Shown: positions 24,693 to 34,424, counted from the first letter of the stretch. The stretch: DNA of 51,269 nt from an uncultured Collinsella sp. (GCA_900757705.1 CAAEOW010000168.1:1-51269); one strand, 5' to 3'. The notes: a model not told the origin generated them from the sequence alone. Numbers and translations are program-made.

Positions 24693-27600
24693 ATGGCTAT
24701 GTGGGATCTCAACTGCCAATCGAATCCGTCGTCTGCGGACGACAAGGAGCTCGCTCCCTATCTTGCACGTCAAAAGGCGATGCGCGAGTTTTTTGAGCGT
24801 GCGCTGTTTGCCCCCAAGGATCAGGGCAACAATGGCCTGTACTTTTTGGGCGCCACGACGGGCTCGGGTAAAAACTATACGGCCGAGCAGGTCACAGCCG
24901 ACCTCATCGCCGGTGGCTGGGACGATTCGGGCTGTTTTAACAAGTGCCCGGGCCGTCGTTACCTGGTGTTTGTGGTGCCGGGTAAGGACAACCGCGACAA
25001 CTACGTTGCGAGCGTGCGCAAATTGCTGGTTGAACAGGGCATGGATGGCGATGCCGCGCAGCGCATGGTGTTCGATCTTCCGCGTGCGGGCGATAACATC
25101 CTGCATTGGATTGAGACTACGCGCGGTAAGGGCGCCGTGGGCGTGCGCGACATTCCGTGTCCCATCGAGGCGGACGACGAGAGCTCTCATCGCATCATTA
25201 AGCGAGCGTGGGGCAACGCGATGGAGATCGCCGATGACCTTTTGGGCATCCTTGACACTCGAAATCGTCTGGGAGGTGTTGCAGACCGTTTGACCCCCGC
25301 CCTTCGCGACAAGCTATCGTCGGCGGATGCGAGCTTGCGTTGGGCTGTGAGCCACGAGCTCAAAAACATCACGCGCGGCATGGAGGTGATCCCCCAGATT
25401 TGGCCGTCTGCCCTGCTCAATGACGAGAGCATACCGCATGTGATTGCCCTGACGCCGCAAAAGCTCATCAATAGGATCGATACAGTGACCGGTGCAGGCG
25501 TTGTGCTCTTTAACGCAATGGCTGCCGAGAAGGGCCTGTTTATCTTTGATGAAATCGACCACATGAAGGCCGACATACTGTCGACGCTGACAGACGATCC
25601 CGTGACGTTTCAACCGGACGAAGTATTGCGTATCCTCGATCGTCATTTTAACGGCGGTGTGGTGGACCCCTTGCTACTGGGGAATCGAGATCAATGGATG
25701 GCGGTCTATACGCACGCTTCCACGTCGGGCGATCACAAAGGGTCAAACGCCGAGAGGAACAGGGTTTCGCGGGCGAGCGTAGAGGAAGATGCCGAAGAAA
25801 TCGCCAAGGATGCCAAGAAAATTCAAAAGGCACTCGCCTCTTGTATTAAGGACATGAAACTGCGTCCGCCTTTTGCGCTGTCTGACGAGGCGAAAGAAGA
25901 GCAGCTCTCCGGTCGACATCTGTTTGGCAGCGACGATATTTCGGTGGGCGACAACTCGGCGAATCCGTTGCGCTTCAAACTCAATGAGGGCGGTGCTCGC
26001 AATATGATTATCACTCGTGGAGGGAGTGGGCAGCAAACCGTCAGCAAGGCGGTGCGTCGTGCACGCGGTCTGGTCAGGATGGTGGTGGGTCATCTCGCCC
26101 GTTGCGCCACGCTTATGGACAAGCTGTACTACGGCAGCATTTCGTACAAGGACGACCTTTCGCGCAAGAACATCATCGATGCCCTGGGCATTAGGAACAA
26201 CCAGACCAGCGAGAAGTATTTTTGGGATTCGTTGATGCTGGCGCTGTTCTTTAAAGATCGCAAGAATGACGAGATCGATGCCGCCGACGACTCGATGTAT
26301 GCGCGTGGTGTCGATTATCTAGTGATGGAAACCACCATCGAGCACATGTTTACCACGTACCTAACCAGCCACGGCATTGAGCGCATGCCCGAGGCCTACC
26401 TTGCCTCCATTGCCGCCAAAGCGCCTTGCGTGTGCATGAGCGCAACATGGAGTGCGCCGACCGTCAAAAACTTCAACCTCGATTACCTTGACGAGGTTCA
26501 TGGCGTGGTTCGCAAGGACGCTTGGATTGGCGAGCTCAACCAGGAAATCGTGCGACAGACTAAGCTGTTTAACAAACAGGCTGCGAAGGAGTACGACGTC
26601 GATATTGCCTGGGTGGATGAGTCCAAGGAAATTGCCGGCATGGTCGCGCTGGCAGGCGGCGCCTTTGGTGGAGCCATCGTATCGCCCGACGAGACGTACG
26701 AGCGCGTGATGGAGTTCTTTGACCAGGTCGGCGTGAGCGAAGGGCTTGCGGTGCGTCTGCGTTTAAAGATTGCCGACAGGGTGGGCACAAGCGACGTTAA
26801 GAGCATCGAGTTTGAACTGAAGCGCCTAAGCAAAACGCTCGTCGCCGCGAGCACTTGGGCGCTTGGCGTGGCGCGCAACGAGCATCAGGCAGGAGCCATC
26901 TTTACAACGCGCCACATGGGAAACCATGGCGAATTCAATAGTCTGGCGCTGGATCTTGCGCGCGAGATTGTCGCGGAGCTGGTGATTAGAAACATCAAGT
27001 GCCCCGAGATGCCGTACGAGAAATCGCTTGAGGCCGCCAAGGACATGGTGCCGTGCTTTAACGTTGCGGAATGGGATGCAGGTTGGCGTGGCGCTCAAAA
27101 ACGTCTCGAGCTGGGCCAGCCGACCCTGATGTTTATCAATCTTTCGGCCGGTGGCTTTTCCAAGAATCTCAAATACAAGGTGCCGGAGAATCTGTGCGAC
27201 ATGGTTCATCAGGTCGATTGCGGCTTTGAAAATGCCGACCGTCGCCCCAAGATGGATCTTGATTTCTTATATATCGAGTCGCCCACAAGTCGTTTGACCT
27301 GGGGAGTGGAGATCAACTCAAATAAGTTTGTCCAGCAGGCGCTACTTGGCGTGGTGGAGCAGGAGGAACTGGTAGCGCGCGGCGAGGTTCCGTTTACTCA
27401 AAAGCGCCGGAACGTACGGATGCTTCTATCTGGCGTTAATAAGAGCCTGCCGGTGCGCGACACCCTCTCTTATCAGGTCGAAGGCGCTCGCATTGTGGCA
27501 CAGGCTGTGGGTCGCCTGATGCGCACGAGTGTAAAGATGCCTTGCGTGCAGGTGCTGCTCGACCGCGAGATTGCGAACGATTGCAACTTTTCGTTCTTGC

Positions 27601-28625
27601 ATGATTTGCCGATGGGCTACGAGCTTGAGCAGGTGGTTGGTGCCTGCGCCGCTGCCAACAACCATATGACGGACAACAAGGAACACGCTGCCGTTAAGCA
27701 GCAGAACCTTGCCGCCTTTAGGAACAACCTTGCCAAGCAAAAGCACGAAAAGCTGGCGTGGAAAGTTACCTCGCTAAACGCCGGGGACGAAGATCTCACT
27801 GCTTTTGATGGCGAGCGCGACTTTTACCTGCATCATTTTTGCCTGCCGTGGGAAGATCTCGCGCAATACCCAGAGCGCCGGAGTACCGCGCTGCGCATGT
27901 CGCATGCTGCAAATGGCTATGCCTATGCAGAAGGCGGGGCATGCAAGGTGCCGCACTTTGAATTCCCTAGCTACGATGGTGAGCCCGTCGAGCAGATTGC
28001 TGCTCGTCTGGAGGATCGTTGCCACTGCAAGGAGGGCTTAAAGGGCGCGACGGTTCGCCAGGTGAGCCAGGCGGCGGCGCGCGTACCCGAGCTGCTGTCA
28101 ATTCGCGAAGTGCGTGAGCGTTGGTCGAGCGACGGGGTGCCCACAACGCTGCAGCCGGCGGCGACGGCGCACATGACGCCCTATATGTTCCAGGCGGTCT
28201 ACCTGGGTGAGCTGGGAGAATCTGCCGGAAGGGCAATCTTTGAGGCATATTACGACGGCCGCTATTCGCTTACGCGTGGCGATGCGGCACACGCCGAGAC
28301 AGGTGGCGACTTTGAGGTGCTCGATGCTGCTGGCAACACGACCGGGGTATGGATCGATTTTAAGCACTATCGCATCGGTGCCTATATCGCTTATGTTCGC
28401 GACGGTCGCGAGGCGTCGGATGCCGAGCGCTTTAGGGCGAAGGCTCAAAAGGTTGGGGCGAAACGCCTGCTAATCGTCAACGTTTTGGCTGATGAGGCAG
28501 CGCTTGAGTGCGTGCCCAAGGCACTCGATGCTGAGGGGACTGTGTTCTCCGTTCCTTATATGGCCGCCGACGGTGCAATCAATTTGGAGATGATGGAGGC
28601 GATCGGCCGTGCAATCGAAGCATAA
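24693..28625 (+). CDS. SF2-type helicase fused to PD-(D/E)XK nuclease
   Basis: A 1310-aa protein with superfamily 2 helicase hallmarks: Walker A GATTGSGKNYT (~53-63), DEID box (286-289) in GLFIFDEIDH, SATW (583-586), and QAVGRLMR (from ~937) as motif VI. Between the two helicase lobes lie long insertions. The C-terminal ~150 residues look like a PD-(D/E)XK nuclease: LGELGESAGRAIFE, then GDFEVLD (Asp1206, Glu1208) and VWIDFKHY (Asp1222, Lys1224). GGAGG at 24681-24685 fixes the ATG at 24693 over a TTG two codons earlier. It overlaps the next gene by 17 bp. The combination resembles motor-nuclease effectors of anti-phage systems, but I cannot place it in a named one. Substrate, polarity and trigger are unknown. 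Confidence 0.8.
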   Translation: MAMWDLNCQSNPSSADDKELAPYLARQKAMREFFERALFAPKDQGNNGLYFLGATTGSGKNYTAEQVTADLIAGGWDDSGCFNKCPGRRYLVFVVPGKDNRDNYVASVRKLLVEQGMDGDAAQRMVFDLPRAGDNILHWIETTRGKGAVGVRDIPCPIEADDESSHRIIKRAWGNAMEIADDLLGILDTRNRLGGVADRLTPALRDKLSSADASLRWAVSHELKNITRGMEVIPQIWPSALLNDESIPHVIALTPQKLINRIDTVTGAGVVLFNAMAAEKGLFIFDEIDHMKADILSTLTDDPVTFQPDEVLRILDRHFNGGVVDPLLLGNRDQWMAVYTHASTSGDHKGSNAERNRVSRASVEEDAEEIAKDAKKIQKALASCIKDMKLRPPFALSDEAKEEQLSGRHLFGSDDISVGDNSANPLRFKLNEGGARNMIITRGGSGQQTVSKAVRRARGLVRMVVGHLARCATLMDKLYYGSISYKDDLSRKNIIDALGIRNNQTSEKYFWDSLMLALFFKDRKNDEIDAADDSMYARGVDYLVMETTIEHMFTTYLTSHGIERMPEAYLASIAAKAPCVCMSATWSAPTVKNFNLDYLDEVHGVVRKDAWIGELNQEIVRQTKLFNKQAAKEYDVDIAWVDESKEIAGMVALAGGAFGGAIVSPDETYERVMEFFDQVGVSEGLAVRLRLKIADRVGTSDVKSIEFELKRLSKTLVAASTWALGVARNEHQAGAIFTTRHMGNHGEFNSLALDLAREIVAELVIRNIKCPEMPYEKSLEAAKDMVPCFNVAEWDAGWRGAQKRLELGQPTLMFINLSAGGFSKNLKYKVPENLCDMVHQVDCGFENADRRPKMDLDFLYIESPTSRLTWGVEINSNKFVQQALLGVVEQEELVARGEVPFTQKRRNVRMLLSGVNKSLPVRDTLSYQVEGARIVAQAVGRLMRTSVKMPCVQVLLDREIANDCNFSFLHDLPMGYELEQVVGACAAANNHMTDNKEHAAVKQQNLAAFRNNLAKQKHEKLAWKVTSLNAGDEDLTAFDGERDFYLHHFCLPWEDLAQYPERRSTALRMSHAANGYAYAEGGACKVPHFEFPSYDGEPVEQIAARLEDRCHCKEGLKGATVRQVSQAAARVPELLSIREVRERWSSDGVPTTLQPAATAHMTPYMFQAVYLGELGESAGRAIFEAYYDGRYSLTRGDAAHAETGGDFEVLDAAGNTTGVWIDFKHYRIGAYIAYVRDGREASDAERFRAKAQKVGAKRLLIVNVLADEAALECVPKALDAEGTVFSVPYMAADGAINLEMMEAIGRAIEA

Positions 28626-30504
28626 CCAGCCGTGCGGTTTGGGAGACATCGCCGTATCAGAGCTCGTGTTGCAGCTCGATGCCGCTGCTGCCGAGGAGCG
28701 CTACTCGGTCTTTTGGTGCAACGTCGGCGATGCGGGCAAGCATGCCGTGGCGAACTTTATGGCCGATGTGTGCCAGACGGGCAAGGTCGTCGCGCTCACG
28801 CAGCTTGCAGACAACCGCGTCTTTCTGATGGTCAAAGCGGGCGTGCAGACGGGCGACCTTAATGCCTCGCTTTATCAGGAGCAGATAGTTCCGATTAAAA
28901 CTAATTGGAACGAGTTGGACGATTACGTTGCGCTCCGCTTGCTGTTCAACTCCTGCTCTCAGTTTGAGGGGATTGAGGACGAAGTTCCCAATGACACCGG
29001 GCACCTGTATGTCATTAGCGCCAAGGGTGCCCGCCGCGATGCTGTCGAAAGCGACGGAAGGGGACCTGCCAAGATCGAAACGGTTGAAATCGTTATCGAT
29101 GAGGATTGCACCTTTGATCTTAAGATTCGGACGTTTACCAAGCGCCGTGTGCTTATTGGCAGGGCACAAGGTGACGAGAAAGAGCTCGAAAAGATTAAGA
29201 GCCAAGTGGGCTACAGGCTATCGCCCGTGGCGACGATGGTGCTTGCCCACGAACAAAAAGACGAGTACATCCTGCGCCGAGCCAAGGGCGACAAGCCGTC
29301 CAAGCGCCGTGATCTGACGTTCTCGGCCCAGGCGGACAAGGTCGCCTATACCAAGAAGGGCATTTTGTATCGAGAGCTGCAGATTCTCGAACGCCGTTAC
29401 AGCGACTTCGCCCGGGTGACGCTCATGGAATACCCGCGTAAGAGTTTCTACGAGGTGCTCAAGGGCGATGAGTACGCGCGCGTGGTTGCGGAGCGCATGG
29501 CGGGGCGGCGAATCGTGGTGTCGTTTGCGCGTAATGGGCTTGCCGAAGTGGCGCGCCGGCTGGCCGATCGACTTAACGATTCCTCGTGGGGCGTTCGCGC
29601 ATCGTATGGCGGAAGGACAGTTGATTCGCGGGCGCTGAACCTTGTCGTTGTGCCCAATGAAGCTGCCGAGGACGATGGCTATGCCTTGCATGCCGGCGTG
29701 GTGGAACAGCACGTGACGCCGGATGTGTGCGAGCCACTGTTTAAGGCGGCGCCAAAGCAAAAGGATCGCAACGCGCAAGAGACGATCCTGGGCGCCATGC
29801 TCAAAGAACTGCTGGTAAAGCAGGATGTTGTCGACGAGCAGGTGACGGCGTTTGACCTTGACGCTTTGGATATTGAGTCGGTAACGGTGTGTGGCTTAGT
29901 CGATGTACCGCATAAAGCAAAGGACAAGATTGAGCTGGATTCGCGTATTGCTACGTTGGCGATTGGCGCGGATGGGGGCATGCGCTATGCCTCACATTCG
30001 GCAGAGGATGGTCCCGAGGACGAGATGGAGCTCGATCTGCTGACCGCGGATGGCAAGCTCGATAAGGGTGCCTATGTCTTTGACGTGCATGCGGACGGGC
30101 GGTCTATGCTTGCACGCGTGCGGGATACAGGTCTGACGACGTTTTCCAACAACTTTATGGCCCTGGTGGGCGAGCATCAGCTCACAGGCAAAGCAGGGCG
30201 TAAGAAGAAGTTTTTCGAGAGCTACAACTCGCCTTATTACGGCATTGGAACGTTCGAGCGTGCGGGCAAGCCTTGCTATTTTGTGGGCGTCAACAACGGC
30301 ACCCAGGAGGATATGGCGACTGCGGTTCACGTGCGTTCGATTGAGGTTCTCGACGGCGATGATTTGTCTGAGTTGTTAGTTCAGCTGGCCAACATAGGCC
30401 TTTCGCGCTATAAGGCTCCGTCCGTGTGGCCGATTCCAGTTAAGTATCTCAACGAGTGCGCTGCGCGTGAGGGCGCGGTGGAGGATGGCAGTGGCGACAA
30501 GTGA
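28609..30504 (+). CDS. unknown 631-aa partner of the helicase-nuclease
   Basis: The GTG start at 28609 lies inside the last codons of the helicase gene (17-bp overlap), so the two are translationally coupled. The protein is soluble and alpha/beta. The middle has a strand-turn region (RRIVVSFARNGLAEVARRLA, ~300-319) and the segment VVEQHVTPDVCEPLF. The end has YFVGVNNGTQ and then RYKAPSVWPIPVKYLNE (to ~616). The order of strands and the proline-rich ending near the C-terminus remind me loosely of PIWI/RNase H-fold proteins of the pPIWI_RE type, which also travel with helicases and REase-fold nucleases. No catalytic tetrad is clear, so this is a hypothesis only. It may be the sensor or specificity subunit. 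Confidence 0.75.
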   Translation: MQSKHNQPCGLGDIAVSELVLQLDAAAAEERYSVFWCNVGDAGKHAVANFMADVCQTGKVVALTQLADNRVFLMVKAGVQTGDLNASLYQEQIVPIKTNWNELDDYVALRLLFNSCSQFEGIEDEVPNDTGHLYVISAKGARRDAVESDGRGPAKIETVEIVIDEDCTFDLKIRTFTKRRVLIGRAQGDEKELEKIKSQVGYRLSPVATMVLAHEQKDEYILRRAKGDKPSKRRDLTFSAQADKVAYTKKGILYRELQILERRYSDFARVTLMEYPRKSFYEVLKGDEYARVVAERMAGRRIVVSFARNGLAEVARRLADRLNDSSWGVRASYGGRTVDSRALNLVVVPNEAAEDDGYALHAGVVEQHVTPDVCEPLFKAAPKQKDRNAQETILGAMLKELLVKQDVVDEQVTAFDLDALDIESVTVCGLVDVPHKAKDKIELDSRIATLAIGADGGMRYASHSAEDGPEDEMELDLLTADGKLDKGAYVFDVHADGRSMLARVRDTGLTTFSNNFMALVGEHQLTGKAGRKKKFFESYNSPYYGIGTFERAGKPCYFVGVNNGTQEDMATAVHVRSIEVLDGDDLSELLVQLANIGLSRYKAPSVWPIPVKYLNECAAREGAVEDGSGDK

Positions 30505-30548
30505 TGGTGTTGCGCAATTATCGCTCCTAGAACTTTTTGAAATTAGGC

Positions 30549-30577
30549 TTGCATTGTAAAAGCGGAGAACATATACT
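30549..30577 (+). promoter_or_regulatory. sigma-70 promoter TTGCAT-N17-TATACT
   Basis: TTGCAT (30549-30554) and TATACT (30572-30577) have the ideal 17-base spacing. It lies after the 631-aa gene and would transcribe the small gene at 30658 with a leader of about 70 nt. Confidence 0.65.
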
Positions 30578-30599
30578 GCAGCCATAGCACATCAGATGG

Positions 30600-30616
30600 G
30601 GTCTCAAATAGAGACC
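30600..30616. promoter_or_regulatory. inverted repeat GGTCTC-N5-GAGACC in a 5' leader
   Basis: A perfect 6-bp inverted repeat with AAATA spacer lies ~20 bp downstream of the predicted transcription start and 42 bp before the small ORF. It could be an operator or an mRNA stem-loop. Confidence 0.5.
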
Positions 30617-30657
30617 AAGCAAACGAGTTTTCAGTTTATGTTGAGAGGTACTTGAGC

Positions 30658-30852
30658 GTGACCAGCAGAATTTTCCCCCTTTACAACAACAATACCGACC
30701 ACATCGATCTCAATACCATCTGCGGTTACAGTATTGGTTCTAAGGCCGAGAACTACATGTTCGCTCAAGATGATCTAGAGCTTAGCTCCGAAGATTATGA
30801 GTACCTGAATGATATTGAGCGCGAGCGGGAGTATGAGCTCGGCATCCGCTGA
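30658..30852 (+). CDS. small acidic protein
   Basis: A 64-aa acidic protein (starting VTSRIFPLYNNN, ending YLNDIEREREYELGIR) of no known family. The GTG at 30658 has GAGAGG (30643-30648) at 9-base spacing; a TTG two codons earlier is an alternative. It has its own strong promoter and leader hairpin. Sitting at the end of the defence region, it may be a regulator or an immunity or antitoxin-like peptide for the preceding pair, but nothing in the sequence shows this. Confidence 0.6.
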   Translation: MTSRIFPLYNNNTDHIDLNTICGYSIGSKAENYMFAQDDLELSSEDYEYLNDIEREREYELGIR

Positions 30853-30973
30853 TGGATGCGGGCTCGTCTCTAACTCCTCCGATTTAATTACCCCGTTATC
30901 ACCTCTTTTTAGCGGGGCACGTTAGATCGACTATGTGTATCAAACATCAGCTCATCGTGGGAAGGAATCGGCA

Positions 30974-33900
30974 ATGAGCAAGAACGTGAATAAGAAGATC
31001 AACGGCGGCGCTGCGGGTAAGGCGAAGGCCGCCGGGCGCATGGCGACGGTTGCCGCGGCGACGATCGCCATGACGGGCGGGTCGCTGCTGTCTCCGCTGA
31101 CCGCGGTGGCGCAGGGTGCGAACAGTGCCGACGCTACTGGGAAGCCGGCTGCGGTGCTTTCCCCGTTGACGAGCGCGGCCGCTGCTAGTGCTGGCGCGGG
31201 CACGGTGTCAGCGGTGCAGAAGGTCGCCAACCTGCAGGCTGCGGTCGATGCGGCTCGCGCTAAGGCCGCTGCTGCCAAGGCCGATTTGGATGCGGCCGCC
31301 GCTCCTTACGACGCCGCCGCTGCCAACCAGCAGCAGGCTCAGTGCGCCTACGATGCGGCCCGTGGCACAAGCGACGCTGCCGCTTCTGCAGCTTCGGCCG
31401 AGCTGGAGCAGCAGATGGGTGCCGCGCAGGACAAGGCCGGTGCGGACGTGAAGGCGCTCGAGGACGCTCAAGCTGCACTCGATGCCGCAAAGAGGGATCT
31501 GACGGACAAGGGTGAAGCCCTGACCGCTGCCCAGAAGACCGCCGACGATGCCCAGGCTGCGCTCAAGTCCGCGCAGGCCGCTGCTGCCGATGCTACACCC
31601 GAGGCTGTTGCCGCAGCTCAGGCCGCTGCCGAGCAGGCCGCGAGCGAGCTGGAACAGGCAAAGCAGCAAGCTGCCGACGCGCAGGTCAGGCTTTCGAATG
31701 CCCAGGCTGGCGTTGATGCCGCCGCGGCCAAACAGCAGGACGCGCAGAGCAAGCTTTCGGCAGCTCAGCAGGCAAAGGACGCGGCAGATGCGGACGTAAA
31801 TACTGCGCAGGCGAGCTACGACGCTGCCAAGGCCGACCTCGACCGTGCCGAGCAGGGTGCTGCGGGCCCGGAGTACGAGGCCGCCAAGGCCAAGGTGGAC
31901 GCCGCCGCTGCCGCGCTGGGCGCCGCCAAGTCGGTCCAGGCGCAGCGCGAGGGCGAACTCGCTGCTGCCTCGCAGGAAGTGACCACTGCCGAAGGTGAGG
32001 TGCAGGCTGCTCAGCAGGCGCTCGCCGTCCAGCAGCAGACTGCGGCTGACGCGCAGTCCAAGTTGGACGCTGCCACGGCTGCTGCGACCGCGGCAGACGC
32101 CGCCGTCGATCAGGCCAAGGCCGAGCATGCCAATGCGCTCGCGGCGCTGGCCGACGCTCAGGCCAAGCTCTCGGCTGCCAAGGACGAGAAGGTTGCCGCC
32201 GACCAGGCGCTCGACCAGGCGAAGGCTCAAAAGCAGCAGGCCGACCAGGCTGTGGCTCAGGCGCAGGCCAAGTTCGACGCTGCCCAGGCTACGGCGAACG
32301 CCTCGGCGGAAAACTACCGCCAGGGCGCCATCGCGTTCTTTAAGAGCGTGGGTGCCGACGATGCGGCGGACCTGATTCTCAACTGCAAATATGCCAGCCT
32401 TACCAAGGTGGGCGAGGAGGTTGACGCGACGAGTCTGACCAACATGAAGCAAGCGATTGTGTGGCTCAAGGCGTGCAACGAGTACCGCAAGAGCGTCGGC
32501 TTGAGCGAGCTCAAGGTGACGTATGCCATGATGGCGACTGCGATTGCTGATGCGAATTTCTCCGATACTAAGACTGCGCACGCCGTGCAGTTCAACGTGG
32601 GCGAAAACGTGGCGTGGAACTACGGAAGCGACCCGTTTGAGCAGTGGGTCGATCAGGAGAAGGACGTCTTTGACCGCGCTGCGGCCACGCTGGGAGCGAC
32701 GGGCCTTACGGGAAAGGCTGCTTTTGATTTCTACGAGCAGCATGGCGACGAAATCGATCGCTACGTGGCTGCGCATGGCGGATTTGTGCACACGGTTGGC
32801 CACTACATGAACGTGATTAATCCCGACTACACCGTGACGGGCATGGGCGTTTGCACACGCGGAACGATGAACCGTTGGCTTACGCAGGCGCAGACATTCA
32901 TCACGTCGGGTCAATGGTACGAGCCGTACAACGCCAATCCGATGACGGTTGCCGAATACGAGGCTGCACTGAACACATGGTGCGACTCCCTGGCAAATCC
33001 TGGGCAGGGTGTGGATGCGGCTCGCAAGGAGCTTGTCGCGGCACAGGGCGTTGCCGCCGATGCCGGCAACAAGGCGAACGCGGCATTGCAGACTGTTGCC
33101 GCAAGGCAGGCTCAAGTCGATGCTGCTGCCGCCGGTGTTGACGCTGCTACCGCTGGGGTCTCGGATACCCAGGCTACCGTGGGGGAAAAGCAGGCCGCGG
33201 CTGAGGCCGCTGCGCGTGCCGTGGCTGATGCCCGCGCCGACGTGGATGCTGCCAACGCTGCGGTTACCGCGGCGCAGAGTGTCGTGGCTGCCAAATCTGA
33301 TGAACTCGATGTCGCCAAGGGCAAGGCAGCCGCTGCCCAGCGTGCGCTGGATGCCGCTCGCGCCGGCGTTGGCGACAAGGAAGGCGCGCTTGCCGCCGCT
33401 CAGGACGAGCTGGCCGCGTACTCGGCCGATGTTGCCGCTGCTCAGCGCGCGTTTGATGCGGCTTCGGCGGCGCTCGAGGGAGCGCGTGCTTTCCAAGTTG
33501 ACGCGCAGGCTGCGCTGGACGCCGCCCAGGGCGTGGCCGATCAGGCGGATTCCGACGTTGCTGCCGCTCAGGACGAGCTTGCTGTCGCTCAGGCCGCCGC
33601 GACCGACGCCGGTGCAGCTGTGACCGCGGCGCAGGCCACGTCCGTTGCGGCTGCTGCTCGTGCGGCTCAGCTGCGCGATGCCGCCGCGGCGCTTGCTCAG
33701 GCGACGGAGGACAAGGCCGCTGCCGATGTTGCTGTTGAGGCCGCGGCTTCGGCGAAGACCGATGCCGAGTCTTGCGTGACTGCGGCGGACGACGCCGTAA
33801 CAGATGCGACCGCTGATCGCGATGCTTCTGCCGCCGCGGTTGCCCGCCTGCGCAGGATCAACCTTGCCGACGCCATCGCTAGCGGCCGTGCCAACGATGC

Positions 33901-34327
33901 GGATGAGGCACTCAACGCTAAGATTGCCGCGGCTCACGATGCCGCCGAGCGCGCTGCAGCCGCCAAGATTGAGCTCGACGCTGCCGTTGCTGCGACGGAT
34001 GCTGTGGCACCTGCCTACTTGGAGGCGCTTGCCAACTACACCGCCGCCAAGGCCGAGCTCGACCAGGCTATTGCCGAGCTCAACGCCGAGATCGCTCGCC
34101 AAGAGGCCGCCGAGCGCGGGAATGGCGAGCAGACTCAGCCTGCGACGCAGGTGACGTACCAGGCCAAGCACATGACCTCGGCGTCAGGGGTCACCACGCC
34201 GCAGACGACGATGCCCGCCACGGGCGATGCGTCCGACCTGCTGGGCGAGACCTTCGTAATCGGCGGCACGGTCCTGGTTGCCGCCGGCGTCTTCCTCTCC
34301 GACAAGCGCCGCCAACTGATCCGTTAG
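30974..34327 (+). CDS. sortase-anchored coiled-coil surface protein with CAP domain
   Basis: A 1117-aa exported protein. An N-terminal signal (basic start, hydrophobic VAAATIAMTGGSLLSPLTAV, ~30-50) leads to ~380 residues of Ala-rich heptads (coiled coil, many AAQ/DAA repeats). Residues ~445-645 form a CAP/SCP-like domain (NEYRKSVGL, FNVGENVAWNYG, HTVGHYMNVINPDYTVTGMG). A second Ala-rich coiled coil of ~400 residues follows, then MPATG, a hydrophobic segment and a KRRQLIR tail: the cell-wall sorting signal. ATG 30974 has GGGAAGGA upstream; the longer frame to 30935 is unlikely. A long coiled stalk presenting a CAP domain suggests adhesion or interaction at the cell surface. The extreme Ala/GC bias creates a 987-codon antisense open frame that is not a gene. 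Confidence 0.9.
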   Translation: MSKNVNKKINGGAAGKAKAAGRMATVAAATIAMTGGSLLSPLTAVAQGANSADATGKPAAVLSPLTSAAAASAGAGTVSAVQKVANLQAAVDAARAKAAAAKADLDAAAAPYDAAAANQQQAQCAYDAARGTSDAAASAASAELEQQMGAAQDKAGADVKALEDAQAALDAAKRDLTDKGEALTAAQKTADDAQAALKSAQAAAADATPEAVAAAQAAAEQAASELEQAKQQAADAQVRLSNAQAGVDAAAAKQQDAQSKLSAAQQAKDAADADVNTAQASYDAAKADLDRAEQGAAGPEYEAAKAKVDAAAAALGAAKSVQAQREGELAAASQEVTTAEGEVQAAQQALAVQQQTAADAQSKLDAATAAATAADAAVDQAKAEHANALAALADAQAKLSAAKDEKVAADQALDQAKAQKQQADQAVAQAQAKFDAAQATANASAENYRQGAIAFFKSVGADDAADLILNCKYASLTKVGEEVDATSLTNMKQAIVWLKACNEYRKSVGLSELKVTYAMMATAIADANFSDTKTAHAVQFNVGENVAWNYGSDPFEQWVDQEKDVFDRAAATLGATGLTGKAAFDFYEQHGDEIDRYVAAHGGFVHTVGHYMNVINPDYTVTGMGVCTRGTMNRWLTQAQTFITSGQWYEPYNANPMTVAEYEAALNTWCDSLANPGQGVDAARKELVAAQGVAADAGNKANAALQTVAARQAQVDAAAAGVDAATAGVSDTQATVGEKQAAAEAAARAVADARADVDAANAAVTAAQSVVAAKSDELDVAKGKAAAAQRALDAARAGVGDKEGALAAAQDELAAYSADVAAAQRAFDAASAALEGARAFQVDAQAALDAAQGVADQADSDVAAAQDELAVAQAAATDAGAAVTAAQATSVAAAARAAQLRDAAAALAQATEDKAAADVAVEAAASAKTDAESCVTAADDAVTDATADRDASAAAVARLRRINLADAIASGRANDADEALNAKIAAAHDAAERAAAAKIELDAAVAATDAVAPAYLEALANYTAAKAELDQAIAELNAEIARQEAAERGNGEQTQPATQVTYQAKHMTSASGVTTPQTTMPATGDASDLLGETFVIGGTVLVAAGVFLSDKRRQLIR

Positions 34328-34351
34328 GGACGGAGGAAAACGGATCATTTT

Positions 34352-34397
34352 CGGCGCGCGCCGCAAGGGCATGGGTCCTGCGGCGCGCGCCGCTTTT
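34352..34397 (+). terminator. strong intrinsic terminator after the CAP protein
   Basis: GGCGCGCGCCGCA (34353-34365) pairs perfectly with TGCGGCGCGCGCC (34379-34391), a 13-bp stem, followed by GCTTTTAT. Confidence 0.85.
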
Positions 34398-34424
34398 ATC
34401 TCAAGCTTAATTAAGGAGGGGCAT

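Noticed and set aside
30880..30930. Riboswitch upstream of the CAP surface protein gene
   Set aside because: Only a 5-bp CCCCG/CGGGG stem is visible; no known riboswitch core could be matched.
31208..34171. 987-codon antisense open frame under the CAP surface protein
   Set aside because: It arises from Ala-rich (GCN) repeats read backwards; its Arg/Gly/Leu-rich product is not protein-like.
34352..34397. Regulatory RNA at the GC-rich 13-bp stem
   Set aside because: Position directly after a stop codon and a following T-rich stretch make an ordinary intrinsic terminator sufficient.
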